Program-made: the position numbers and the translations under genes
Notes under the pieces: generated by a model
Told to the model about the DNA's origin: nothing
Seen by the model: only the letters and a program-made list of their open reading frames with translations
Database searches by the model: none
DNA from: Heracleum sosnowskyi
Lineage: Eukaryota > Streptophyta > Magnoliopsida > Apiales > Apiaceae
Length of the DNA stretch: 64,000 nt
Assembly: GCA_030848705.1 (NCBI GenBank)
Contig: CM061238.1
Location: 79,012,685 to 79,076,684 of the forward strand
Direction of reading: 5' to 3'
Shown here: in pieces, positions 18,391 to 30,051 of the stretch
How the letters are laid out: each line of letters starts with the position of its first letter
Position numbering within the stretch: position 1 is the stretch's first letter

Positions 18391-21297
18391 TTTCTTGCTA
18401 TACCAGGAAATCAATCTACCTCCTAGGAATTGACAACTCCCAGAGGTACTCTTTCTATCCACAACACTACCTGCATAATCAGAATCTGTATATCCAACAA
18501 GATTAAAACCAGAATCTTTAGGGTACCAAATACCTAAATTAGGTGTACCCTTAAGATATCTCAAGATTTTTTTAACAGCAACGAGATGTAAATCTCTAGG
18601 ATCCGCTTGGAACCTTGTACATAAGCATGTAGCATGCATAATATCAGGTCTACTTGCAGTAAGATAGAGTAATGAGCCAATCATACCTCTGTAGCTTGTA
18701 ATATCTACCTTGATAGAATTGTCACAAGCTCCAAGTTTGACAGCTGTAGATGATGGAGTCCTTGTTGATGCTGAATCCTCCATGTGATATTTCTTGAGGA
18801 GTTCTTTAAGATACTTGGATTGACAAATAAATATACCATCTGACCTTTCATTTACTTGTAATCCAAGAAAGAACTTCAGCTCACCCATCAAACTCATCTC
18901 AAACTTACTCTGCATTAGCTTAGCAAATCTCTTACAGAGATCATCATTAGTAGACCCAAATATGATGTCATCCACATAGACTTGGACTAAAATCATATCA
19001 TTTTTATGTTTCTTAGAAAAAAGAGTTTTGTCTATGATACCTCTTACAAAACCATTTTCTAAAAGAAAACTAGAGAGAGTGTCATACCATTTTCTTGGGG
19101 CTTGTTTGAGACCATAGATAGCCTTGAAGAGAAAGTACACAAAGTCCAGCAACTCCTGATTTTCAAAGCCAGGGGGCTGTTCCACATACACTTCTTCATC
19201 CAGATCACCATTCAGGAATGCACTCTTAACATCCATTTGATAGACTTTAAAATTGGAGTAAGCTGCAAATGCTAAGAACATCCTGATGGCCTCAAGCCTA
19301 GCCACTGGTGCATAGGTTTCATCATCAATGCCTTCAGCTTGTGAATACCCTTGAGCAACCAGTCTTGCCTTGTTCCTTACTAATATGCCATCCTCATCTA
19401 GCTTGTTCCTGAATACCCATCTTGTACCAACTACTTTCTTGTTCTTTGGTCTGGGTACCAGGTTCCAGACTTGCTGTTGTTCAAATTGATTGAGTTCATC
19501 TTGCATAGCAATCACCCAATCAGGATCAGTCAGTGCTTCCTCAGTCTTCTTTGGCTCCATATCAGATAGAAACCCTGAATAATGACATTCATTCTGAGTA
19601 GCACTTTTAGTTTTAACTCCAACATCTGGATCACCAATGATCAGCTCAAAGGGATGAGCTCTATTCCATACAATCTGTCTTAGAAGATTTGATCTTGATG
19701 ATTCGCCTTGAAATTCATTTTGATGTTGTGAGTGACTAGTTGATCCTTCATTTCCTCCCCCTGAGTTGTTGCTTGATTTCCTTGATGATTCTTCTCCAGT
19801 GTTAGTGGTATCTCCATTGTTACCAATGTTTCCACCACCACCACCATCATTATCATCATTATTATTTTCATTACCTGCAACAACCTTAGGTGGAGCTTCA
19901 TCATCTGATTCTGAGTCTGGCAAGTTATCAAACTTCAGTTCTTCAGATGAATCTTCAGTTTGGATACTAGGGAGCTTAGTGTTATCAAATGTAACATTGA
20001 CACTTTCCTTCACTTGGTGACTATCAATCAAGTACACCCTGTAAGATCTTCTGGAATAACCAATAAAAATAGCTTCTTGTGCCTTGGCCTCAAACTTGTC
20101 ACGTTTAACATTGTCATCCTTAAGCACAAAGCATTTTGCTCCAAATACATGAAAGTATTTGAGAGTTGGTTTCTTGTTGTTCATGATCTCATAAGGAGTC
20201 TTCATTAAGTCCTTGTTGATTAAAGTTCGATTTTGAGTATAACAAGCAGTATTCACAGCTTCAGCCCAAAAATACATTGAAAGTCTTGATTCACTTAACA
20301 TAGTCCTTGCAGCTTCAATCAATGTACGATTCTTCCTTTCCACCACTCCATTCTGTTGAGGAGTTCTAGGGGTTGAATACTGTCTTGTTATTCCTTTATC
20401 TGCACAAAAGTCATTTAGGACAGCATTCTTGAATTCAGTTCCATTATCTGACCTTATAGCTCTAACAGGGAATCTAGAATCCAGCTCAATCAACTTTATA
20501 TGATCAATCACCATCTGTGGGGTCTCATCCTTGGAATGTAGGAATAAAACCCATGTGTATTTGGAATAGTCATCAACAATCACAAGTGCATATTGTTTCT
20601 TTGACATGGACATCACATTAACTGGACCAAACAAATCCATGTGCAGTAGCTGATGTGGTTCAGTTATTGATGATGTGTCAGTGCCCTTGTGAGAAGCTTT
20701 CTTTGACTTTCCTTTCTGACAAGCCTCACACAGTCCTTCCTGTGTAAATTCCATCTGAGGCAAACCTCTCACCAATTCCCTCTTGACTAGAGAGTTCATG
20801 GTTTTGAAGTTAAGGTGAGACATCTTCTTGTGCCATAGCCAACTCTCATCTGATGAAGCTTTAGCATAAAAACAAGTAACTTCATCTTTGGATCCAGAGT
20901 ACAGATCAGCTATGAACAAATCACCTTTCCTTACTCCTTGAAGAGCAGGCTTTCCATTCTTCTTGTGAAGGATCTGACATTTATCTTTCTCAAAGGAAAC
21001 AACATATCCTCTGTCACAGAAATGACTGATGTTGAGAAGATTGAACTTCAGACCTTCCACAATAGATACATCTTGAATGATAACATTTCCAAACTTCAAA
21101 CAGCCATATCCTTTGGTAATACCCTTGTTGTTATCTCCAAAGGTAACTCCTGGGCCAGCTTTCTCAACCACATTTGATAACAGGGCTCTATCTCCGGTCA
21201 TATGCCTTGAACAGCCACTGTCCAGAACCCACATAACACGGTTTACCTTTGCCACACCCTGCAGTATCAAATTGATTAGTCCTTCCTCGGAACCCAA
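18391..21297 (-). pseudogene. pol: element A pol (protease, integrase, RT, part of RNase H)
   Basis: 969 codons. Protease site WVLDSGCSRHMTGD (about residue 26). Integrase zinc region HKKMSHLNF...CEACQ; core HMDLFGP, SDNGTEF and GVVERKN. An Asn/Gly/Ser-rich linker follows. RT has YQMDVKSAFLNG and YVDDIIFGS (about residue 772). One residue is missing in 'EGIDDETYAPV', where B and C2 have EGIDYDET, so a codon was lost. RNase H begins (TDSDYAG) and is cut by TAA at 18388. The first ATG is not near the frame start; the N-terminus lies next to the CAG/GGT site at about 21260. Confidence 0.9.
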
Positions 21298-21326
21298 ACT
21301 TGATTGGGTCCGACATACTTAAAGAA

Positions 21327-23519
21327 CTAGCCTTTGTCAGGCAAAACAACATTTTTAACTATAACTACTTCAACCTCTTTCACAAAAGAGCGTTTCCATT
21401 TATAGCCAGCCTTAACACATTTCTGAGTAGGCTTAGGGATAAATGGATCCACTCTAGTCTTTGGAGGACTAGTAGTATTAGATCTAACATGCTTCTTATT
21501 ATTAACATGTTGACGTGGAGCAGTCTTATGATCATCAGATACATGCATACTATTAAAATAAGCATACATAACATTGAAAGCACAAGACATGCAATTAACC
21601 ACACCACATGCTTTATGAGACAGATTAAGAACATACATGTTGGTTCTACAGTTGTTTTGATCCACTTTATGAATGTCTGACTTAGTCTCTGTTGCAGAAA
21701 CAACTTTGACTTGTTTATCAGACATACACTTGTTGGACTGATCAAGTTCAAAAGCAAGATCCTCAATACGCATCTCCTCTTGAATAATGATAGAATATTC
21801 ATTCAGAGGATCTGCCAAGGATTCTCTAAAGAAGGGTGTTTCAATACCCTTAAGCACATATGGTACACCCCTTTCTTCAGCACTGACTCTATTAGGGGTG
21901 TTTATGTTTAACTCTCCAATAGACTCATTATAGTCATACCCTATTCCTACAGCATGACCAATAACTTGTTTATTGATGATTTCTTTAGCAGTCTTACAAG
22001 AGTTATAGTAAGCATTAGCCTTGACTTTAAGTTCATTTATCTGATCCTTAAGAATGGTTTCTAGTTGAATATAACAATTAACCCTATTCTCAAGAAATGC
22101 TATTTTCTTAGTAAGATCATCCTGATTAACATGCACAAGTTTTAATTCTTTTACCTCCTTTTCAAGAGTTGTGTTCAAAAGAATTATTCTATCATTTTCT
22201 CTACGTGCACAAGAAACAGTAGTACTAAGATGATAGATCATTTCAGTATCAGTAAACTTTACCTCTGACATGAATGATGATGAAGTGCTTGCCTCATTAG
22301 CCATTAAATCTAGGTTTCCAATTTCACCAGCTTCTTCATCACTATCCGTATCATCCCAACTCTTTCCTTCGGCAACATAAGCTTTCCCAATCTTATTCTT
22401 CTTGCTAGAATCAAATGAGTTCCTTCTCACTTGCTTTGGCTTGTTACATTCTGTAGCAAACTGACCCAACTCATTACAATTGTAGCACCTGATTGTGCTT
22501 CTTTCCACAGTTCCAGTTTTATAGCCACCCCTTGTGCTATTTGAAGAGGAAGAACCACCTCTCTGAAACCTGGGCTTGAACTTAAGATTGGGATTTATTC
22601 TGAATCTGAATTTGCCAAACTTTCTCACTATCATTGCCAAATCACCATCCTCCAACTGATCAAGTTCTTCCAAAGAATAAAAGTCACCACCAGATTGATC
22701 ATTGGATGTTAAGCCATATTCAGCTACAATAACATCCGTGTCAGAACTAGAAGGTTGAACAACCTTCACTTCCGGTTGTTGTGTGACTTCTGTTGCCAAT
22801 GCAGTAGAAGTACTAACTATCTTTCCAGTTCCATATATCTCCTTTTGCTGAATCTGCTCCAGCTCATAGGTCTTCAGAACACCATAAAGTCTTTCCAAAG
22901 AAATCTCTCCAAGATCTCTTGCTTCTCTGATTACAGATATTCTGTGCTCCAAATGAGATGGAAGTGTCAGGAGGAACTTCTTGTTAATCTCCTTGATAGT
23001 ATAGTGCTTTCCATTGAGATTCAGATCATTTATCAATTTGTTGTATCTCTCAAAAACCTCAGAGATACCTTCACCAGGGTTTGATCTAAAATGCTCATAT
23101 GAAGAGGTGAGAATTTTCAACTTATTCTCTCTGACTTCCTCTGTCCCCTCATTGATTATCTCTATTGTGTCCCAAATGTGTTTGGCAGTAACACAGTTTA
23201 GAACATGATTATGCATGATAGGATTAAGACAATCAACCAGTATCAACTGTAAACAGGCATCCAGGGAAGCATCCTCTTTCTCATCAGCTGTGTAGTCCTT
23301 GGGATCCTTAGGGTACATCCTAGCAGCTCTAGTAACAACCTCGTTCTCTATCTGCTCTTCCTCAACAATCATAGGCAGTTTAGGACCATTTTTCAGCACT
23401 CCAAGATATTTAACATTTGCCACTTGAAGAAACAGGAGCATCTTCTTCTTCCACATAGGATAATGTTCCCTACTGAACATGGGAATCTTTACTGTACCAA
23501 CTTTCTGTGTTGTAGACAT
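21327..23519 (-). CDS. gag: element A gag
   Basis: 730 codons from ATG 23519 (MSTTQKVGTVKIPMFSREHY). Copia-type gag domain in the first 240 residues (YPMWKKKMLLFLQ, LLTLPSHLEHRISVI, LERLYGVLKTYELE). The single zinc knuckle reads CYNCNELGQFATEC: the usual His is Gln, so metal binding is probably impaired. Long charged and coiled-coil-like segments follow ('LEKEVKELKLVHVNQDDL'). The frame ends at TAG 21327-21329. A few codons further in the same frame lies GPNQVWVPRKD followed by TAA, the same ending as in B and C2, so the stop at 21327 looks like an acquired early stop. Confidence 0.9.
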   Translation of the reverse strand: MSTTQKVGTVKIPMFSREHYPMWKKKMLLFLQVANVKYLGVLKNGPKLPMIVEEEQIENEVVTRAARMYPKDPKDYTADEKEDASLDACLQLILVDCLNPIMHNHVLNCVTAKHIWDTIEIINEGTEEVRENKLKILTSSYEHFRSNPGEGISEVFERYNKLINDLNLNGKHYTIKEINKKFLLTLPSHLEHRISVIREARDLGEISLERLYGVLKTYELEQIQQKEIYGTGKIVSTSTALATEVTQQPEVKVVQPSSSDTDVIVAEYGLTSNDQSGGDFYSLEELDQLEDGDLAMIVRKFGKFRFRINPNLKFKPRFQRGGSSSSNSTRGGYKTGTVERSTIRCYNCNELGQFATECNKPKQVRRNSFDSSKKNKIGKAYVAEGKSWDDTDSDEEAGEIGNLDLMANEASTSSSFMSEVKFTDTEMIYHLSTTVSCARRENDRIILLNTTLEKEVKELKLVHVNQDDLTKKIAFLENRVNCYIQLETILKDQINELKVKANAYYNSCKTAKEIINKQVIGHAVGIGYDYNESIGELNINTPNRVSAEERGVPYVLKGIETPFFRESLADPLNEYSIIIQEEMRIEDLAFELDQSNKCMSDKQVKVVSATETKSDIHKVDQNNCRTNMYVLNLSHKACGVVNCMSCAFNVMYAYFNSMHVSDDHKTAPRQHVNNKKHVRSNTTSPPKTRVDPFIPKPTQKCVKAGYKWKRSFVKEVEVVIVKNVVLPDKG

Positions 23520-23607
23520 TTTTGAGATTTTTGGTAGAAGAATAAAAATTTCAGAGTTAAGAAAAAATCACAAAAATTGGATCTTTGATTTGTATATCAA
23601 TCAAAAG

Positions 23608-23619
23608 GCTTTGATACCA
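23608..23619 (-). other. primer binding site of element A (tRNA-Met)
   Basis: TGGTATCAAAGC on the minus strand, two bases inside the 5' LTR. It matches the initiator tRNA-Met 3' end with one mismatch relative to B's site. Confidence 0.92.
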
Positions 23620-24367
23620 ATTGTTAGGTCCCGATATGTTTGTAGAAGGGGGGGTTGAATACAAACTATACCGTTTTATCGAATTTGTCCGTTTAAAGAT
23701 TAAACAATGGATGAACAAATTATTGCGGAATTAAATGAAACAGAATTCAAGTTAAATATAACTTATATTAAACTTGAAAGGTGTTACAATTTTTGGTACT
23801 GATTACAGAATAAAATCTCAAACTAATTAAAATAAATCTAGAATAAATTCGACATGAATTTATCTATTTTTGTAATAAAAAGATATAACGATAAATGATA
23901 GTTCGAGATTCGTTCTAGGGATAAAGATCCGCTAGATAGTCAATACAATTAAAGCAAATGATTTCTATTGGTTTAGATTCAACACTAAGTTCTAGAAATA
24001 ATTCCTTGTTCTTGAAATTGATTCGGCAGAATGTATGAAGTTCTTGACAATATGTTTTTGTTGATGATAGAATGTTAAGTACACTGCACTGTCTTGATCT
24101 TCTTTTCTATTTAAACTAATCCACTGATCAGTTGTAATCTGCACGTGCTTTTACTTTAATAAAGCATAAAGACTATCAAAACTAAAGCAGAAAGACTATT
24201 CCTTTTATCAGAAAAACTATTTTAGTACATAGAAAGACTATTTTTATTTTCATAAAGACTATCCTAAGTCTATAAAGACTTTCGGTAAGACTAAATGAAT
24301 TATAAAAATAATTTCTAAAATACTAAGTAATTCCAGAAAGACTTTCGTCAAGACTACCAAAATAGTC

Positions 24368-25494
24368 TGTTAGGTCCAAAGTATCGTAGAAGGGGGGGTT
24401 GAATACGATACTCACAAATAATTTAATTTTGTTCGCGGATTAATCTTTCAGTTCTATAACGAAATCAAACACACCAAACCAAATCAAGTTTTGGGGAATA
24501 TATCTTTTTATAAATATAAACCTCGAGGGGTGCTACAATTTCTAATCCGTAGATTAGCGTCAATGAGTTTAAGGTTACACAAATACAAAACAATGATCAA
24601 GTTCTGAGCACTATTAATTTCTCTGATAATTTTCTCCGGCTCTTCTCTCTCTCAGTAATGTCTCTGTGTTGAAATCCTTAACTGAATAAGACACATTCTT
24701 CACTCTGTATTAACTGCAGACTTAAATTGAAAACCATCGAACCATTTAGAATAGAATATTCTTGGCCGTTGGATCTTCATCAACCTGTCAGACAAGCACA
24801 ACTTTTCACCTGCTCCATGAATTGAAAAACCATCGAATGGATTAAAAAACCATCGAATGGAATAAATCAATTTGCCATTCGATAGTTTTTAAATCAAAAC
24901 TATCGAATGCCAAATTAATTTACTTGGTTATTCAATGAATCACTTCAACCACCATTCGATAGTTTTTTCAATAGAAAAACTATCGAATACTTTTTCTTGT
25001 CTTTTGTCCTTTAGTAATTACTCCTGAGCTCCTGGGTGTTTAAGTTTTAGACTGTATCAATTTCTTCTGAGACGATAAAACAACTTGATCTTTTCAGTGC
25101 CGTCACCTAGTGCAACTGGTCTGGTTCACAGATGAATAACACTTGATCAATTCTTATTTTATGACTTCAATTATAATGCTGCTGATACGTCCCTTGTCGT
25201 TCTGGTTGCTTCATCACTGGAATCCCGTGGTACTGAACCCTAAATCATTCACATACTTCTGTCGTCTTCAAAGTCTTGTTTCTATTGCTGTCACTGAGGC
25301 TTGAACATTTTCATGAACTTCTTTCCGTGACCTATTTACGGACTTCAAGAATACATAACGTATTTTGATTTTTTGAGTTTACCTTTTCTTTTTTGATTCT
25401 GGATTCCTGTGCTTCTATTAATACTATTGTCTGTCTTGTCCTTTGTTGAGTTGTAGTTATCTCTTTTACATCTTATGTTACATTATGCTTTACA
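24368..25494 (-). mobile_element. solo LTR C1 (Copia family C)
   Basis: 1,127 bp with TG...CA ends and a 5-bp duplication tagtc at 24363-24367 and 25495-25499. It is homologous over its whole length to the C2 LTR (53921-55134). No internal sequence remains, so it is the product of LTR-LTR recombination. Hairpin AGTATCGTA/TACGATACT at 24380-24412. The C-family word CCATCGAATGG / CATTCGATAGTTTTT is repeated at about 24735-25000. Confidence 0.94.
24380..24412 (-). other. LTR-terminal hairpin, family C (C1)
   Basis: 9-bp stem AGTATCGTA/TACGATACT around GAAGGGGGGGTTGAA. The C2 copy is at 53933-53968, with the same stem and a slightly longer loop. Confidence 0.8.
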
Positions 25495-26114
25495 TAGTCT
25501 TTCTAAAATTACTTTTAGTCTTACTGATTTTAGAATATTAGAATTAATTCTAATTTAATTTATATACTTAATTAATTTACCAAATAAATTAATTCTGAAG
25601 GAATTAATTTATTAGTTAAATTAATTAAATGAAATAGATAATTAACAGAGAATGAAAACTAATTTCTTGATAAAAGAAATTGTCCTGAGAACCACTTTAA
25701 TTAATGACGAACTTCCACTGACTGTTGTTGACGCTCGATGTACTGTCTGGTTCATGAACGACTAACTTCAATGTCTGTTCTTCATCTTGACTTTAAAAAC
25801 CGTGATTCTCTTCTCTTTAAATCCCTTCGATGAACCACTGTAACCTATACCTTTGCTGTCACACTCTTGAAATCTCTGTCACTTTAATAAATCCACTTTC
25901 TTGTAAACTTCACTGAGGCTTGATCAAATTAATGAGCTTCTTTCAATGTAGAATTACTTCAAGTCTGTAGATGACTTTTAACTTCATTCTTTTGACTGTT
26001 ATGATCTTCTGAGATTCCTGTGACAATTTGAATTATTACTTACTTATTACAGACTTGTTTAATGTTGAGTTATATCCTCGATGTAAACAAATAGGCCTAA
26101 ACATATGCCTTTCA

Positions 26115-26175
26115 ACTTCTTATGCTTATAAATAACTAGTTGAAAAAAATCGTGTTTCGCGGCGGCATCATAATT
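26115..26175 (-). mobile_element. Helitron-like 3' terminus, minus strand
   Basis: After A's TSD (26115-26119), the minus strand reads GCCGCCGCGAAACACG, then an A/T spacer and CAACTAGT. This resembles the GC-rich hairpin plus CTAG(T) that ends Helitrons, as at 31066-31098 and 33681-33710. The rest of such an element would extend to the right, but I find no convincing start. Confidence 0.45.
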
Positions 26176-26540
26176 TTTAAAAAAAACTCTATCAATTAAA
26201 TTACAAAATTTACTCGATTCTCTCTAATAAGCTCTCCTCTCGTGAAAAATGTTTTCCTTTTTAATATCAAAATCTCAAATTTAATATATTGAATACTTGT
26301 TTTATATATTAATTTTTATGTAACATACTCCTTTTTCTAATGAGCCGCTCTCTCGTCGAAAAAATACCTCAATCAATTAAATTAAAAAAAAAATTTGTTC
26401 CTTCCTAATAGTCGTCCTCCCATGAAACACGCTTTCCTTTTTAGGATCAAAATCCCAAATTTAATATATTGAATACTTGTCTTATATATTATTTTTCATG
26501 TTAACATACTCCTTTCTAATGAGCCACTCTTTCGTTTAAA
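26176..26540. repeat. two tandem ~180-bp repeats
   Basis: The sequence TTAATATATTGAATACTTGT occurs at 26281 and again at 26461, exactly 180 bases apart. The flanking sequence (CTAATGAGCC, CCTTTTTA.GATCAAAAT) also repeats with scattered changes. Confidence 0.7.
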
Positions 26541-26890
26541 AAACACATATATAAATTCACAATTCTATTTTACTTCTAATATAACTTTTAACTATATGTG
26601 TTTTCTATAATTCGAATTCTTCTCATCTATAAATTCGCACATCTATTCTACTTTGAATAAAACTTTTAATTATGTCTACAAACACCTATTTTACTTCTAA
26701 AAAAACTTTTAATTATATGTATTTTTTATAAATTCGAACTCTTCTCCTCTATAAATTCGAACATCTATTCTACTTTTAGTAGAACTCTTAATTCTATGGC
26801 TTACTTATAAATTCGAATTATTCTCCTTTATATATTCAAACACGTACTCTACTTCAAATAAAACTTTATTTATATGTCTTCCCGCATATC
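26541..26890. repeat. degenerate AT-rich tandem repeats
   Basis: Three or more imperfect units containing TATAAATTCGAAC..CTATTCTACTTTTA and AAAACTTTTAATTATATG at irregular spacing of about 80-120 bases. No coding potential; a frame over 26805-27053 arises from the repeats. Confidence 0.6.
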
Positions 26891-26892
26891 CT

Positions 26893-26894
<2 letters not shown>

Positions 26895-26946
<52 letters not shown>
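26895..26946. repeat. (TA)n microsatellite
   Basis: About 26 uninterrupted TA units. Confidence 0.95.
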
Positions 26947-26952
<6 letters not shown>

Positions 26953-27930
26953 TATTTATATTGATGATTACTGTAGCATTTTTTTCTTTGAAAATAGTGT
27001 TTATCACATTCGGGTAGTGTTCTAAAATTGTCCGATTTTTCAAAAATAGCCAATAAATACGCGATTAATTGCTAAAAATATTTGGCCGATTTGATTTCTA
27101 AAATCCAATTTATCACTATGAATTATTTTAAAATGATATATTTTATTATAAATAATGCTACTACACTAAATATTATTAAAATATTAAAATATATCTTATT
27201 TTTGTTCAGATTTATTTTTAATTTATCACTCCGATAAATCTCTTATTTTCGATAAATCGCTGATTAACACTTCAACTGATTTATTTCAATTTTTTAAATT
27301 TAGAACCACTAGTTCTGGTCAAAATTCAAAATAAATGTGATGTGAATATTAAGATATTTTTCCAATCTTGCAGATATGAAGAGGAAGAAGGCTCCACATT
27401 AATGCACCTCACCGGTGGATGTACATAGAATAAAACTAGAAAGGGATATTTGACTGTAAATCATTTACTACTTCTTAAAATGAATTGTTCATTAAATTAT
27501 TTCAAGCCACTTTTGTGTGGAAAGATAATAAAATGACCCTTCTGTTTTGTTTAAAACACTAACGGAAGTTAAAGTTCTAACGGTAGTACATAATTGGCGG
27601 TAGTACATAATTGGTACAACACTGCATAGTTCAAGTACACATGCATTTCTTGGATACATCTGTTACACCAAACACATTTAACTCTTTTCTAATTTAGAAA
27701 TACGGAAATGTATATAATTCTATTTTTTTTAACTCCAATTCTCCTGATTTTTTTTTTGCTTAAATTTTAAAGCACGTTAATAATTAAAGCAAAAATTAAA
27801 ATTTTAAAAGGTTACTTAAGTTTAAGAGCAATAATATTTGTAAATTTAATTTTGTTTGAGTGTATATATAATAATTTAATTTCACAAATAAAAATCATAA
27901 AAGGATAAAATCGGACATCAATATCTTTAT
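26947..27930. other. AT-rich intergenic DNA
   Basis: No gene seen. The only structure is a short direct repeat of GGTAGTACATAATTGG at about 27580-27615. Confidence 0.6.
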
Positions 27931-29420
27931 ATCTTTATATATATAAAGAAAAACCCCAGGAGCTCTAGAATCGCTCGATTCATATTTATCTAATTTTTTA
28001 GAGCTCCTCAATTTTAATTCAATAAATTTAATTTCCTTATTTACATTCGAATGTTTAGGTAAGACATTCCTTATTTACACTCGAATTTTCAGGAAAGACA
28101 ATAAATATATAAAATTCAATCCCATTTAAAATTTAATTATACAAATATTACCTTTTTTTCTCAACTAACTTAAATCTTATTTAAGTTTTAATCTATTTTT
28201 CTTGAGTTTCACTATTTTAATTCAATTCGAATTTTCAGGGAAGAAAATAAATATATAAAAAGTCAATTATATTTAAAATTTAACCTTTTTTCTCAACTAA
28301 CTTAAATCCTATTTAAGTTTTAATATATTTTTCTTGAGTTTCACTATTTTAATTCAATTCGAATTTTCAGGGAAGAAAATAAATATATAAAAAGTAAATC
28401 CTATTTAAAAATTTAATTATACAAAATTAACTTCTTTTCCCAACGAAATTAAATCCTATTTAAGTTTAATATATTTTTCTAGAGTTTCTCTATTTTTATT
28501 CAATAAAATTAAATTATCTTACTTAGACTCGAATTTATAGGGAAGACAATAAATATATATAAATCAATTGTTTTAGAATTAAATCTTTATTTTAACGTTA
28601 TATCTTATTTATGATTTAATCTTTATATTATAATCCTATTTAGAATTTATTCTTTATTATATTTTTATATTATATCTTAAATTGCCTATAAAAACATGGT
28701 ACATTGATTAGTTTTCCTCACATAACAAATTTGAGAATTTTACGATAATTTGGCTGCATTAATAAACTTGCATATTAAATATATATTTTAATTTATTTTC
28801 TTCTTTCTGACATCTGTAACTTGAGGTTTTGGAGATTATAGGTTATATATATTCATACTTAGCAGTTAGCAGTAGACATCATATCAGTTTTTTTTGAATT
28901 TATGAATATGTTAGGTATACATGTCAGCACAAATTAGAACACAAATACACGGGTAGACCGTATGCACAAAGAGTGTATGAATTCAAATAAGGAAACGAAT
29001 ACATTTTTTTAAATTTTTTTAGTTGATTTCTATATCTATAATAATTATATTGAATGTTATCTTTGTATATAGTTTTTGATATATTCTTTTTATGATTTGG
29101 AGAATTAATTAAAGTTATTCAGTACCATTATCTCATAATTTTTTTTAATTAATCATGTGTAAAGAATTGAATTTATTTATTTACATTCAAATTCATAGCA
29201 AAAATAATAAATATATAAAAGTCAATCCTGCTCAGAATTCAATTAAACAAATGTTATTTTTTTCCTTAACTAAACTAAAACTGAAATTCCTTATTTACAT
29301 TCAAATTCACAAGAAAGACAATAATTATATTAAAATCGATTATATTTCTATGTTGAACCTTTTAAATTATAATTATGCACATGTACACACTAAAAATAAT
29401 TATTATAACATCTAACAATA

Positions 29421-29935
29421 TTTAAGAAATTTGTAATTTTTGTGATAATACAATAGTTGAAGTTTGAAGCGGTGGTTAATACTTAAATTTTTATTATTGC
29501 TTAATTTTAGTATTTTTGATTTATATGTATTTAGTGCAATGAGCGTCGACTCAAGAAAGTATGACACAAAATCAGCATATAAAGTTTATGATTTTTTATT
29601 AATTTGTAATTTTTGTTATGATACTAATAATTGAAGTTTGAAGCGGTGGTTAATACTTAAATGTTATTATTGCATATTTTTAGTATTTTTTTATTTACAT
29701 GTATTTATGCAACGGGCGTCGACTTCAAAAACATGACACAAAATCGGTATATAAAGTTTAGAGATATTTAAGAAATTTGTAATTTTTGTGATAATACGAA
29801 TGGTTGAAGTTTGAAGTGGTGGTTAATACTTAAATTTATATTAGTGCATATTTTTAATAATTTTTTATATGTATTTAGTGTACTGAGTGTTGGCTCAATA
29901 AGATATGATACAAAATCGACATAAATCAATAGTTT
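29421..29935. repeat. three tandem ~174-bp units in Helitron unit 1
   Basis: AGTTTGAAG(C/T)GGTGGTTAATACTTAAA occurs at about 29461, 29635 and 29809 (spacing 174). Each is preceded by AATTTGTAATTTTTGT and followed by an 'atgacacaaaatc' segment. The same three-unit structure is present in unit 2 (32770-33180). Confidence 0.75.
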
Positions 29936-29977
29936 ATTTTATTGTTATGTATGTTACTTTGTAAAATATTGTGTTCG

Positions 29978-29979
<2 letters not shown>

Positions 29980-30047
<68 letters not shown>
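29980..30047. repeat. (TA)n microsatellite
   Basis: About 33 TA units, directly before CCCGTGCGATACACGG. Confidence 0.95.

Positions 30048-30051
<4 letters not shown>

Larger units (their letters stand above)
120..26114 (-). mobile_element. Copia element A (SIRE-like), complete but decayed
   Basis: Complete Ty1/copia element on the minus strand, bounded by the 5-bp duplication acttc (115-119 and 26115-26119). In element order: 5' LTR 23622-26114, Met-tRNA primer site 23608-23619, gag, pol, a spacer carrying a short repeated word, a third ORF, PPT 1464-1478, 3' LTR 120-1463. It has been invaded by element B (2027-14086) and by solo LTR C1 (24368-25494). By eye the LTRs differ at ten or more positions plus a 17-bp indel, so A is older than B. 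Pol has a nonsense codon and the third ORF several frameshifts, so A is probably not autonomous. The SIRE-like assignment rests on the extra ORF, the PPT and the RNase H sequence. Confidence 0.93.
23622..26114 (-). repeat. 5' LTR of element A, split by solo LTR C1
   Basis: Two pieces, 23622-24367 and 25495-26114, correspond to the 3' LTR at 120-1463. Hairpin at 23638-23666. A 17-bp extra segment (ggaattaatttatta region, about 25597-25615) is absent from the 3' LTR. Confidence 0.93.

Noticed and set aside
26805..27053. 82-codon minus-strand ORF
   Set aside because: Its middle is a run of Tyr-Ile from the (TA)n microsatellite; no real coding signal.
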